The notes beneath the pieces were generated by a model, which saw nothing but the letters and a program-made list of their open reading frames with translations, had not been told where the DNA came from and did no database searches. A stretch of 64,000 nucleotides of DNA from Anaeromyxobacter dehalogenans 2CP-1 (lineage in GTDB: Bacteria; Myxococcota; Myxococcia; Myxococcales; Anaeromyxobacteraceae), in assembly GCF_000022145.1 (NCBI RefSeq), contig NC_011891.1, positions 3,640,501 to 3,704,500 of the forward strand. Direction: 5' to 3'. Position numbers and translations under genes: made by a program. The number at the start of each line of letters is the position of its first letter. Within the stretch, counting starts at the first letter, position 1. Below, piece by piece: positions 9,999 through 18,246 of the stretch.

Positions 9999-11239
9999 TG
10001 CCCCAGATCAGCGGCTTCGCGTTCCCGAACGACGTCCACGTGTGGTGGAGCCTGATGATCGTGATGTACCCGTACATCACCGGCTTCGTGGCGGGCGCGT
10101 TCATCGTCACGAGCCTGTTCCACCTGTTCGGCCGCGCCGAGCTCCGGCCGGTGGCGCGGCTCGCCATGGCGACGTCGTTCTCGTTCCTGCTGGTGGCGTC
10201 GCTGCCGCTGCAGCTCCACCTCGGGCACCCGGAGCGCGGCCCGCTCGTGCTCGTCACGCCGCACTTCACCTCGGCCATGGCCGGCTTCGGGATGCTGTAC
10301 GGCGGCTACCTGCTCGTCCTCGCGCTGGAGGTCTGGTTCGTCTGGCGGCGCGAGATCATCGACCGGGCCCGGCGCAGCCGGGGGGCGGCGCGCGCCCTCT
10401 ACGCGACGCTCGCGCTCGGCACCTACGACACGAGCCCCGAGGCGCTGGCGGTGGACCACCGCGCCATCGCGGTGCTCGCCGGCATCGGCCTCCCCGGCGC
10501 CTGCATGCTCCACGGGTACGTGGGCTTCATCTTCGGCGCCATCAAGGCGAACCCCTGGTGGTCCACGCCGCTCATGCCCATCATCTTCCTGGTCTCTGCG
10601 GCGGTGTCGGGCATCGCGCTGCTCCTGGTGCTCTACCAGGTGGTCTCGAAGCTGCGCGGCCGCCCCGCGGACCAGCCCTGCGTCTCCTCTCTGGCGCGCT
10701 GGCTGTGGCTGTTCCTGATCCTCACGCTCTCGCTGGAGCTGCTCGAGATCCTGGTGATGGCCTACGAGCGCTCCGACTCGTGGCTGATCATCTCGGAGCT
10801 CATCACCACCCGCCTCGAGCTCTCGTACGTGACGGTGCAGATGATCGTGGGCGGGCTCATCCCGGTGATCCTGCTCGCGGTGGTGGTGCTGATGAACCGC
10901 TACCTGCACCCGCGCGTCCGGAACACGCTCTCCACGGTGGCGGCGCTGCTCTGCCTGCTGCAGGTGTTCTCGATGCGCTGGAACATCGTGATCGGCGGGC
11001 AGCTCCTCTCGAAGTCGCTGCGCGGGCTGCGCTCGCACTACGAGCCGGAGCTGTTCGGGCGCGAGGGCGTGCTGATGGCCGTCGCGCTCGTGCTCGCGCC
11101 GTTCGCGATCCTGTGGGTGTTCGACCGGGTGCTCGGCATCGACCCGCCCGGCCCGGGCGAGGCGGACGCCGCCGCGCACGAGCCCGGCGGCGTCCGCGAC
11201 GCGCGCGCCCGCACCGGGCTGGGAGACGTTCACCCTTAG
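9998..11239 (+). CDS. NrfD/PsrC-family membrane subunit (polysulfide reductase-like)
   Basis: A 413-residue integral membrane protein with about nine hydrophobic helices, of the NrfD/PsrC family that exchanges electrons between the Fe-S subunit and menaquinone. It starts MPQISGFAFPNDVHVWWSLM and contains typical features: an early helix with YPYITGFVAGAFI, LPLQLHLGHPER between helices, and IKANPWWSTPLMPIIFLVSA. The C-terminal 30 residues are polar and Ala/Gly-rich. Together with the tetrahaem cytochrome and the four-cluster ferredoxin it would form a membrane quinone-oxidoreductase module. No catalytic molybdenum or haem-reductase subunit is encoded in the set, so the partner enzyme must be elsewhere or may be the nearby octahaem protein. 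Confidence 0.92.
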   Translation: MPQISGFAFPNDVHVWWSLMIVMYPYITGFVAGAFIVTSLFHLFGRAELRPVARLAMATSFSFLLVASLPLQLHLGHPERGPLVLVTPHFTSAMAGFGMLYGGYLLVLALEVWFVWRREIIDRARRSRGAARALYATLALGTYDTSPEALAVDHRAIAVLAGIGLPGACMLHGYVGFIFGAIKANPWWSTPLMPIIFLVSAAVSGIALLLVLYQVVSKLRGRPADQPCVSSLARWLWLFLILTLSLELLEILVMAYERSDSWLIISELITTRLELSYVTVQMIVGGLIPVILLAVVVLMNRYLHPRVRNTLSTVAALLCLLQVFSMRWNIVIGGQLLSKSLRGLRSHYEPELFGREGVLMAVALVLAPFAILWVFDRVLGIDPPGPGEADAAAHEPGGVRDARARTGLGDVHP

Positions 11240-11260
11240 CGAAGGACGCGGAGGCGGGCC

Positions 11261-12997
11261 ATGGCCGAGGGCGCGCCGGGGACGATCGAGGCGAGGCTGC
11301 AGGAGCTGACCCAGGCCGTGGAGCGGCTCGAGCGGCGGGTGGGCGCGCTGGAGGGCCACACGAGCGCGCTGCGAGGCGCCTCCGCCAGGGCCGCGGGGAC
11401 CGCCGCGGTGGGTCGCGGCCCGGCCGCCGCCGACGCGGCCGCGCTCGCCGGCGGCCTCGCGGGCGGGCTCACCGTGGCCGGCCGCAGCTTCCTCGTGCTG
11501 GCCGGCGCGTTCGTGCTGCGCGCCGTCACCGACGCCGGCCGGCTCCCGCCGTGGCTGGGCGTGGCGCTCGGGGTGGCGCTCGCGTTCGCCCTGCTCGCGC
11601 TCGCCGACCGCGCCGCGCGCGCCGCGCCCGCGGGCGGGCCGCCGCCGGCGAGCGCCGTCGCGCACGGCCTCACCGCCGCGCTGGTCGGGTTCCCGCTCGT
11701 GTTCGAGGCGGCCACCCGCCTCCGGCTGCTCGGGCCGGGCACGGCGGCGCTCGCGCTCGCGGCGCTCGCCGGCCCGGCGCTGGCGGTCTCCTGGCGTCGC
11801 CGCCTGCCCGCGCTCGCCTGGATCGCGGCGCTGGGGGCGGTCGCGACCTCGCTGGCGCTCGCCGCCGCCTCCGGTCGGTTCGCGCCGGCGGCCCTGGTCC
11901 TCGTGGCGGTGGGGACGGCGACGCTGTGGATGGGCTACGTGCTCGACTGGTACGGCCCGCGCTGGCCGGTGGCGGCCGCCGCCGACCTGGCGGCGCTCGC
12001 GCTGGCGGTGCGCGCCGCGCGCGGCGGCGAGGACGCCGGGACCGCCCTGCTCGTGCTCGGGATCCTGCTCGCCGCGTACCTCGGCAGCATCGCGGTCCGC
12101 ACGCTGGTGCTCCAGCGGGCGGTGGTGCCGTTCGAGGTGGTCCAGGCGGCCGCCGCGCTCGCGGTCGGCCTGGGCGGCGCCGCGCTGCTCGACGCGCGGG
12201 CGGAGGGCGGCGCGGCGGGCTTCGGCGTCGCGGCGCTCCTGCTGGCGTCCGGCGCCTACGGCGTCGCGTTCGCGTTCGCCGACCGGCGCGACGCGGCGCG
12301 CGCGAACTTCCGCTTCTACGCCGCCGTGGCGCTGCTGCTCGCGCTGTGCGGCAGCGGCCTGCTCCTCGACGGTGCCGCGCGGGCCATCGCCTGGGCCGCG
12401 CTGGGCCTGGGCGCAGCGCTGCTGGCCCGGCGGCTGCGCCGGGCCACGCTCGCGCTTCACGCGGCGCTGGCGGGCGCGGCGGCGGCGCTCGCGGGCGGCC
12501 TCGTCAGCGGGGCCGCGGTCGCGCTGGCCGGGCCCGCCGAGCCGCCCGGGGCGGCGGCGCTGGCGGTGCTCGCGCTGGTCCTCGCCACCGCCTGGCGCTG
12601 CGCCGGCGCGGTGGGGCGCGCCACCCGCGCCGAGCGGGCGCCGCAGCTCGTGCTGGTGGGGGTGGCGGCGGCCGGGCTGTGCGGCGCGGCGGTGGGCCTC
12701 GCCTCGCCCGCGCTGGCCGGGTCGCCGGCGGGCCTGTCCGCCGCGCGCACCGCGGCGCTCGTCGCGGGGGTGCTCGCGCTGGCGGCCCTGGGCCGCCGGC
12801 CGGAGTGGCTGGAGGCGTCCTGGCTCACCTATCCGGTGCTGGCGCTCGCCGGGCTGCAGCTGCTCGTGGACGCGGTCCCGCACGGCCGTCCGGCCACGCT
12901 GGTCCCCGCGTTCGCGCTGTTCGGGCTGGCGCTGCTGGCGGTGCCGCGCCTGCGCCGGCCGCGCGCCGCGCCCGCGGCGCCGGCCAGGGTGCGGTGA
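11261..12997 (+). CDS. Large polytopic membrane protein, DUF2339-like
   Basis: A 578-residue protein that starts MAEGAPGTIEARLQELTQAV, giving an N-terminal coiled coil (about residues 8-35, heptads of Leu/Val with Arg/Glu), followed by about fifteen or more alanine- and leucine-rich membrane helices. The coiled coil plus many-helix layout recalls DUF2339 proteins, but I have no motif that proves it. The ATG lies 22 bases after the NrfD gene, same strand, so it probably belongs to the same transcript. Function unknown; the location suggests a role at the membrane alongside the respiratory module. Ends before a strong hairpin. Confidence 0.8.
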   Translation: MAEGAPGTIEARLQELTQAVERLERRVGALEGHTSALRGASARAAGTAAVGRGPAAADAAALAGGLAGGLTVAGRSFLVLAGAFVLRAVTDAGRLPPWLGVALGVALAFALLALADRAARAAPAGGPPPASAVAHGLTAALVGFPLVFEAATRLRLLGPGTAALALAALAGPALAVSWRRRLPALAWIAALGAVATSLALAAASGRFAPAALVLVAVGTATLWMGYVLDWYGPRWPVAAAADLAALALAVRAARGGEDAGTALLVLGILLAAYLGSIAVRTLVLQRAVVPFEVVQAAAALAVGLGGAALLDARAEGGAAGFGVAALLLASGAYGVAFAFADRRDAARANFRFYAAVALLLALCGSGLLLDGAARAIAWAALGLGAALLARRLRRATLALHAALAGAAAALAGGLVSGAAVALAGPAEPPGAAALAVLALVLATAWRCAGAVGRATRAERAPQLVLVGVAAAGLCGAAVGLASPALAGSPAGLSAARTAALVAGVLALAALGRRPEWLEASWLTYPVLALAGLQLLVDAVPHGRPATLVPAFALFGLALLAVPRLRRPRAAPAAPARVR

Positions 12998-13001
12998 CGA
13001 C

Positions 13002-13036
13002 GGGCCGCGGCCCCGGATGCACCGGGACCGCGGCCC
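13002..13036. terminator. Bidirectional hairpin between convergent respiratory genes
   Basis: A 15-base stem with one mismatch (left arm 13002-13016, right arm 13022-13036) and the 5-base loop ATGCA lies between the stop of the 11261 gene and that of the octahaem cytochrome gene. Its position between convergent genes suits a two-way terminator. Confidence 0.55.
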
Positions 13037-13049
13037 CCTCACCTGCGCG

Positions 13050-15383
13050 CTACGGACAGCCGAACGGCCGGGTCGCCGCGCCCTGGTACAGGTCGCAGAC
13101 CGGGACGCGCGCGCCCGAGGCGTGGCAGTCCGTGCACGCCGAGATCGCCTGCGCCCGCGGCGCCACCTCGTGGTTCACGTTCATGAACATCTCGGTGTCG
13201 CTCCAGCGCCAATCCACGCCGCGGACGAGCGCGCGGAAGAGGCGCACCGGCTGCGTCGAGACCACCGGGGCGGCCGGGCTCGGCAGCGCCGCCTCGTGCC
13301 AGCGGAGCGTGTTCGCGTCCACCGCGGTGACCGCCTTGATGCCGGGCGCAAAGCCGGCGTCGGGCGTCATCACGTTGTACGTGCCGGAGGCGAGCCCGTG
13401 CCCCGGCGCGTCGAGCGTCACGTCGCCGGCGGCGTCGCGCGTCGCGTGGCCGGCGGCCACGGTGACGAGCACAGGGACCTGCCCCGCGGTGGCCGCGCCG
13501 AACGAGACCACGTCGTTCCACATGGCATCGAGGAACGCCGCGTAGGTGGCGTGGTCGCCGTACCTCGGCCCGGTCGGCGCGGCCGAGGTGGCCGGGACGA
13601 CCGGGATCGACGCGCCCGCGGCGGTCGGATCCGGCTTCGTGCCCCACAGCGACCAGGCGCCGAACACGTGCGGCACGATGGCGAACGCGCCGTCGATCAT
13701 CACCGGCTGCCGCCCCTGCATGTGCTTGAACGGGGTGATGCGCGCGCCGGCGTCGCCCAGCCGGGCGGCGGGCTCGGACAGCGCGATGGGCGCGCCGGCC
13801 GCCAGCCCATCGGCGGGATCGAACGAGGCCAGGGCGCCCGCGACGGTGGTGTGACGGGCGGTGCCGTCGTACCAGCGGTACGCCGGCTTCACGCCCTTCT
13901 CCATCACGAACACGCCCTTCTGCCAGTTGTAGTCCACCTCCACCCCGTCGATGACGGCCCTGGACGTGCCGAACGCCGGGCTGGCCGGGTCGGTGACGCA
14001 CGCGTCCACGATCGCCTGCGGCGCGCCGGGGTACTTGCAGTCCTTGTAGCCGGCCTGCGCCCAGTTCCAGTTCGTCTTGGTGGCGAGCTGCCGCGAGAAC
14101 GCGGGCACGTGGCAGGTCTGGCAGGCGACCGCGGCGAGGTGCTTCGCGGTGTGGATGGGCGCGGTCGGCGCGTGGCAGTCGGCGCAGGCGAGCGGCGCCT
14201 CCTCCACCATGGCGACCGAGAGGCCGGTGCCCTTCATGCGGTCGTGGCGGAAGGCGTCGCCGGCGTGGCAGTCCACGCACAGCGTGGGCGCGCCGGCGTT
14301 CGCCGAGCCCATGTGCACGTCCACCTCCGGGCCGGCCGGCGCCGCCAGCGAAGAGGCGAGGTCGCCCATCTTCACGTTGTCACCGCCGCCTGCGTAGAAG
14401 TGGCACTTGCCGCAGTTGTCGCGGCCGGGGCGCCGCACCGAGCGCGCGGCCTGGAGCAGGACGTCGGAGAGCTTCGCGGCGTACTCCGGCGAGCCAGGCG
14501 CGACGCAGGCCGGCCCGGCCTCGAGCGGGAGGCACACCTGCGTGCCGGTGCAGGCGGGGCTGCAGCCGGAGACGGGCTTCACGTCGGCGACGCCGAAGTT
14601 CTTCTGCGCCTTCACGTACCCCGTGCCCAGGTCGGCGTGGCAGACCAGGCAGTCCACGCGGCCGGCATCGGGCGCGAGCTGGTAGGCGAGCTTCTTCTGC
14701 GCCGGGTCGCCGTAGCCGGCGTGGCACTCGCCGCAGCGCCCCTCGTTGCTGGGCACCGCCACGCAGAAGTCGTTGATGAGCCCCTTCTTGCCGACGGTCC
14801 CGTCGTCCACCGGGTTGCCCGCGGCGTCGCGGAGCCCGGGGGTCGGGCCGGCCCAGCGGAAGTGCGCCGAGGCCAGCATCTCCTGGCCGGCGCCGGCGTG
14901 GCAGGTGAGGCACTCGGCGGTCACCTCCTCGCCCTTCGTGAACGGGCCGGTGAGCCAGGCCGCGTGGATGTTCGTGACCTCGCAGCGCAGCGCGGTGGCG
15001 TTCCAGGCCTGGCCCGGGCCGCAGAGGGAGGCGGTCGCCTCGCAGCGCTGCGCCCCCGCGTTCCACGCCTGCCCGGCGCCGCACACGCCCACGCAGGCGG
15101 CGGTGCCGCCCGCCGCGAGGCACACCTGATCCTGCGCGCAGCCGCCGGCGCAGGCGCTGGAGAGGAGCGGCACGCAGGTCGCGGACGCGCCGGCGCCCTG
15201 GCACACCGTGCCCGCGCCGCAGGCGGGGCTGCAGGCCTCCACCGCGACACAGGCGCCGCCCACGCAGGCGGCGCCCTCGCCGCAGAAGTCCTGGCACTTC
15301 TTGTCCTCGGTCGACGAGCAGCCGGCCAGCCCGGCGGCCGCGACGAGCGCGGCGACGGCGAGGCCGTGGATCATTCGGATCAA
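13050..15383 (-). CDS. Octahaem c-type cytochrome of the OTR (octahaem tetrathionate reductase) family, lipoprotein
   Basis: A 777-residue exported multihaem protein. A GAGGAG site lies 6 bases before a TTG at 15383 (product MIRMIHGLAVAALVAAAG); an ATG at 15374 is too far from it. The signal ends LAGCSS, a lipobox. Residues about 30-140 form a cysteine-rich region with repeats such as CGAGQAWNAGAQRCEA. Eight CxxCH haem sites follow: CLTCH (about 158), CGECH, CLVCH, CGKCH, CVDCH, CADCH, CQTCH and, far downstream at about 750, CTDCH. Segments such as LTGPFTKGEEVTAECLTCH, SNEGRCGECHAGYGD and NCGKCHFYAGGGDNVKMGDL match the OTR family, whose Shewanella member reduces tetrathionate, nitrite and hydroxylamine in vitro. 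The natural substrate here is unknown. A sigma-54-type promoter and upstream repeats precede it. Confidence 0.88.
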   Translation of the reverse strand: MIRMIHGLAVAALVAAAGLAGCSSTEDKKCQDFCGEGAACVGGACVAVEACSPACGAGTVCQGAGASATCVPLLSSACAGGCAQDQVCLAAGGTAACVGVCGAGQAWNAGAQRCEATASLCGPGQAWNATALRCEVTNIHAAWLTGPFTKGEEVTAECLTCHAGAGQEMLASAHFRWAGPTPGLRDAAGNPVDDGTVGKKGLINDFCVAVPSNEGRCGECHAGYGDPAQKKLAYQLAPDAGRVDCLVCHADLGTGYVKAQKNFGVADVKPVSGCSPACTGTQVCLPLEAGPACVAPGSPEYAAKLSDVLLQAARSVRRPGRDNCGKCHFYAGGGDNVKMGDLASSLAAPAGPEVDVHMGSANAGAPTLCVDCHAGDAFRHDRMKGTGLSVAMVEEAPLACADCHAPTAPIHTAKHLAAVACQTCHVPAFSRQLATKTNWNWAQAGYKDCKYPGAPQAIVDACVTDPASPAFGTSRAVIDGVEVDYNWQKGVFVMEKGVKPAYRWYDGTARHTTVAGALASFDPADGLAAGAPIALSEPAARLGDAGARITPFKHMQGRQPVMIDGAFAIVPHVFGAWSLWGTKPDPTAAGASIPVVPATSAAPTGPRYGDHATYAAFLDAMWNDVVSFGAATAGQVPVLVTVAAGHATRDAAGDVTLDAPGHGLASGTYNVMTPDAGFAPGIKAVTAVDANTLRWHEAALPSPAAPVVSTQPVRLFRALVRGVDWRWSDTEMFMNVNHEVAPRAQAISACTDCHASGARVPVCDLYQGAATRPFGCP

Positions 15384-15459
15384 GACGTTCTCCTCGGAAC
15401 GGGGTTCACCGCAGGTGGCGGCGCGCCGCGCGCCCGCAGGCGGCGGCGCCGGCCGTTGA

Positions 15460-15474
15460 GCAACGCGCGTGCCC
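15460..15474 (-). promoter_or_regulatory. Sigma-54 (-24/-12) promoter of the octahaem cytochrome gene
   Basis: Read on the minus strand, 15474 to 15460 is GGGCACGCGCGTTGC followed by T. This fits the sigma-54 consensus TGGCACG-N4-TTGC(A/T) at all positions but the first, with the invariant GG and GC exactly 10 bases apart. The start of transcription would fall near 15448, leaving a leader of about 65 bases before the TTG start. A sigma-54 activator gene is divergent to it. Confidence 0.75.
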
Positions 15475-15570
15475 CACCGTGTCGCCGCGCGGCGCCCTGC
15501 GCGGTTCCGTCCCCGTCCCGAGCCATCCCGGGCAGATGGCGCCGCCGATCCCCGCGCGGCCTCCGTCCGG

Positions 15571-15588
15571 ACGTTCACGCGTGAACGT
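15571..15588. promoter_or_regulatory. Upstream activator site 1 (perfect 18-base palindrome)
   Basis: ACGTTCACGCGTGAACGT is its own reverse complement. Arms GTTCAC and GTGAAC are 2 bases apart. It lies about 100 bases upstream of the -24/-12 promoter, the normal distance for an enhancer of a sigma-54 activator. Confidence 0.65.
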
Positions 15589-15598
15589 TCGCCGTCTC

Positions 15599-15620
15599 GT
15601 TCACGCCGGCGCCGGTGAAC
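15599..15620. promoter_or_regulatory. Upstream activator site 2 (GTTCAC-N10-GTGAAC)
   Basis: The same arms GTTCAC and GTGAAC are separated by a 10-base, itself GC-symmetric, spacer. Site 2 is 28 bases from site 1 (start to start) and about 130 bases upstream of the -24/-12 promoter. Confidence 0.6.
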
Positions 15621-15729
15621 GCCTGGCCGCGGCGCCCGGGCCGCGGCCCGGAAGCCCTCGGAAACCGGCCATGCGGCGATCCGCCGCAGCGCCGCGCGGA
15701 ACCTTCGCCAGGGCGTGCGGCTCCGATCC

Positions 15730-15747
15730 GGCGTTCACGTGAACGCC
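15730..15747. promoter_or_regulatory. Palindromic site 3 before the activator gene
   Basis: GGCGTTCACGTGAACGCC is a perfect 18-base palindrome with abutting GTTCAC/GTGAAC arms. It ends 9 bases before the GTG of the activator gene, directly against its ribosome-binding site, a position suited to negative autoregulation of that gene. Confidence 0.6.
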
Positions 15748-15756
15748 GGAGGAGAC

Positions 15757-17127
15757 GTGCCCCCGCCCAGCGCCGCCCCCCTCCCGTTCCTCGGCCTCGG
15801 CAGCGAGGACGCGCTCCGCGCCGTCGCCGACGCGCTCCCGGACGGCCTGTTCACCACCGACGCCGCGGGGCGCATCACGTTCTGGAACCGCGCCGCGGCG
15901 CGGATCACCGGGTGGTCCTCCGGCGACGCGGTCGGGCGCGACTGCTCGCTGCTCGCCGGCGACCCGGTGCATGGCTGTGCGTGCGGCGCCGGGCCCATCC
16001 GCTGCGGCATGGCCGAGCGCGAGCGCACCTCCAAGACCTGCTCGGTGCGCACGCGCGACGACCGCCTGCTGGTGATCGTGAAGAGCGCCGTGCCCCTGCT
16101 CGCGCCCGACGGCACCGCGGTCGGGGCGCTCGAGTCCTTCAGCCCGGTGGACCCGGTGCCCGGCGGGCGGCGGCAGGACGCGTGCGCGCGGCCCCAGGCG
16201 TCCGGCCTGCTCGGCCGCGGGCCGGCCATGGAGGAGCTGCGCCGGATGATCGCGCTGGTGGCGCGCTCCGACGCCACGGTGATGCTGCACGGCGAGAGCG
16301 GCTCCGGCAAGGAGCGCGTCGCCGAGGCCATCCACGCCGGCAGCGCGCGGGCGGCGGGCCCGTTCGTGCGCGTGAACTGCTCCGCGCTGAACGAGAACCT
16401 GCTGGAGAGCGAGCTGTTCGGGCACGTGCGCGGCGCGTTCACCGGCGCCCTGCGCGATCGGCGCGGGCGCTTCCAGGACGCGGACGGCGGCACCTTGCTG
16501 CTGGACGAGATCGGCGACATCTCGCCGGTGGTGCAGGTGAAGCTGCTGCGGGTCATCGAGCAGCGCCAGATCGAGCGCGTGGGCGACTCCGCGCCGGTCC
16601 CGGTGGACGTGCGCATCGTGTGCGCCACCCACCGCGACCTGCGCGCGCTGGTCGACGCGGGTCGGTTCCGCGCGGACCTGTACTTCCGCCTGGCGGTGTT
16701 CCCGCTGCGCGTCCCCCCGCTGCGCGAGCACGTCGAGGACCTCCCCGAGATCGCCACCGCGTTCCTGGAGCGCCACGCGCCGGCCCCCGGGGGGCGGCCG
16801 CGCGCCCTCTCCGCCGCCGCGATCGCGGCGCTGTCCGCCTGCACCTGGCCCGGCAACGTGCGCGAGCTCCAGAACGTGCTCGAGTTCGCGGCGCTGCAGG
16901 CGGGGGACGGTGACCTCGGGATCGAGCACCTCCCCGCCGAGCTGCGCGGCGCCTGCGCCCCGCTGCCCCGCCGCCCGGGTGCGATGCCGGGGCCGGAGGA
17001 GATCCGGTCCGCGCTGGAGGCCTGCGGCGGGCGCCGGGCCGAGGCCGCGCGGCGGCTCGGCATCTCGCGGGGTACCCTCTGGAAGCGGATGCGGGCGCTC
17101 GCGCCGGGCTCGTCCGATCCGGGCTAG
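15757..17127 (+). CDS. Sigma-54-dependent transcriptional activator with cysteine-rich PAS sensor
   Basis: A 456-residue enhancer-binding protein. GTG at 15757 is chosen because GGAGGA lies just upstream; the frame also runs from 15715, across palindrome 3. An N-terminal PAS domain (residues about 20-130) carries five cysteines (about 63, 74, 76, 83, 95), grouped as CxC-x6-C with flanking Cys. The AAA+ domain follows: Walker [11 protein letters not shown], the sigma-54 contact loop GAFTGA in [16 protein letters not shown], Walker [12 protein letters not shown], and the arginine-finger region. A Fis-type helix-turn-helix closes it ([20 protein letters not shown]). No phosphoacceptor receiver domain is present, so it senses directly. 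It is divergent from the octahaem cytochrome gene with the palindromes between. Confidence 0.93.
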   Translation: MPPPSAAPLPFLGLGSEDALRAVADALPDGLFTTDAAGRITFWNRAAARITGWSSGDAVGRDCSLLAGDPVHGCACGAGPIRCGMAERERTSKTCSVRTRDDRLLVIVKSAVPLLAPDGTAVGALESFSPVDPVPGGRRQDACARPQASGLLGRGPAMEELRRMIALVARSDATVMLHGESGSGKERVAEAIHAGSARAAGPFVRVNCSALNENLLESELFGHVRGAFTGALRDRRGRFQDADGGTLLLDEIGDISPVVQVKLLRVIEQRQIERVGDSAPVPVDVRIVCATHRDLRALVDAGRFRADLYFRLAVFPLRVPPLREHVEDLPEIATAFLERHAPAPGGRPRALSAAAIAALSACTWPGNVRELQNVLEFAALQAGDGDLGIEHLPAELRGACAPLPRRPGAMPGPEEIRSALEACGGRRAEAARRLGISRGTLWKRMRALAPGSSDPG

Positions 17128-17288
17128 GCCGCCGCGGTCCCTCCGGCATCCGCCGCCTGCTGGCGGGCAAGTGCCCGATCTCGCACGGCGCCAGGCCATG
17201 CGTCATGCGCCGGATGGCGCGTCCGCGCGCGCCCTCCCATCGTGACCATCGCCCCGGGCCGGTCCGGGCTGCGCGATGGAGGTTCACC

Positions 17289-17906
17289 ATGCGGAAGATT
17301 GCGATCGCGTTGGGGACGTGGGTGCTGCTGCTGCTCGGGGGGCGTGCGCTCGGCGCCGAGCCCTCCCCCACGCAGGCGAACCTCCAGGCGGCGCACCAGC
17401 GCGATCTGGATGCGCACGCGCGGTACCAGGCCTTCGCCCTCGCCGCGGACCGCGAGGGCTACCCGGGCGCGGCGGCGCTGTTCCGGGCGGCGGCGCGGTC
17501 CGAGCAGATCCGGGCGGAGCAGCACGCCGCGGCGCTCCGTCGCCTGGGCGGGTCGGTGACGACGGCCGCGGCGGTGGTGGGGACGGTGCGCGACACCCCG
17601 TTCAACCTGCGGGCGATGCTGTCGCACGAGAGCGCGGAACGGTTCGGCTCCTACCCGCGCGCGGTCCGGCAGGCCCGTCGCGAGGAGCTGGCGGAGGCGG
17701 CGCTCGGCTTCACGCTCGCGCACGCGGTCGAGCGGGAGCTGGTCGCGCTCTATCAGGACGCGGTGGGGCGACTGGACGCCCTCCGCACGCCGGGCGAGCC
17801 GTTCCACGTCTGCCGCACGTGCGGGCACGTGGCGCGCGGCGCCCGGCCGCCGGAGACGTGCCCGGTGTCGCTCTCGCCCGCCGAGGCGTTCGAGCGCGTC
17901 CCGTAG
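17289..17906 (+). CDS. Exported rubrerythrin-like protein with altered metal ligands
   Basis: A 205-residue protein beginning MRKIAIALGTWVLLLLGGRA with a cleavable-looking signal (cleavage near ALGAEP), so probably periplasmic, unlike ordinary cytoplasmic rubrerythrins. The ferritin-like part keeps the rubrerythrin layout (ARYQAFALAADREGYPGAAALF, then RSEQIRAEQHAAAL and a second helix pair), but the first ExxH reads EQIR and the last reads EREL. The C-terminal rubredoxin-like knuckle has CRTC and then CPVS where CPxC is expected, leaving three cysteines. A good GGAGG site precedes the ATG at 17289. The family reduces peroxide; loss of ligands makes that activity doubtful here. Confidence 0.85.
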   Translation: MRKIAIALGTWVLLLLGGRALGAEPSPTQANLQAAHQRDLDAHARYQAFALAADREGYPGAAALFRAAARSEQIRAEQHAAALRRLGGSVTTAAAVVGTVRDTPFNLRAMLSHESAERFGSYPRAVRQARREELAEAALGFTLAHAVERELVALYQDAVGRLDALRTPGEPFHVCRTCGHVARGARPPETCPVSLSPAEAFERVP

Positions 17907-17922
17907 CGCACGCCCGGGGGCC

Positions 17923-18165
17923 TCAGGCGGCGAGCGGCACCAGCGGCGGCTGGAGGTCGCCGGGATCCACCCCGACGAGCTCGCCCGCCTCCTCCGGCGT
18001 GAGGAACCGCTCCGCGACGAGCATGCGCCCTGCGAGGGCCCGGGCGGCGCGCGCCCGGCGCGCATCGCGCACCAGCAGCGACGCGTGCAGCGCGCGGCGG
18101 GCGTCCGGGGGGATGGAGCTTTCGACCAGCAACATGGGAACGAGGGACCAGGTGTTCATCGGCAC
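17923..18165 (-). CDS. Small hypothetical protein
   Basis: An 80-residue frame, GTG at 18165 with AAGGA 6 bases upstream, or ATG at 18159 (MNTWSLVPMLLVESSIPPDA). It has an Ala/Arg-rich central helix and a C-terminus RFLTPEEAGELVGVDPGDLQ that looks like a short helical hairpin. I do not recognise a family. It lies downstream of the ArsR-type regulator gene on the same strand and is convergent with the rubrerythrin gene. Confidence 0.5.
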   Translation of the reverse strand: MPMNTWSLVPMLLVESSIPPDARRALHASLLVRDARRARAARALAGRMLVAERFLTPEEAGELVGVDPGDLQPPLVPLAA

Positions 18166-18246
18166 CCCTGGTCCTTAATTCGATGCCGGTCGATTTTCAG
18201 GGGAAAGCGGGCGGCGCGCCGAGGGGCCCCCGGCAGCGGGAGGGAA

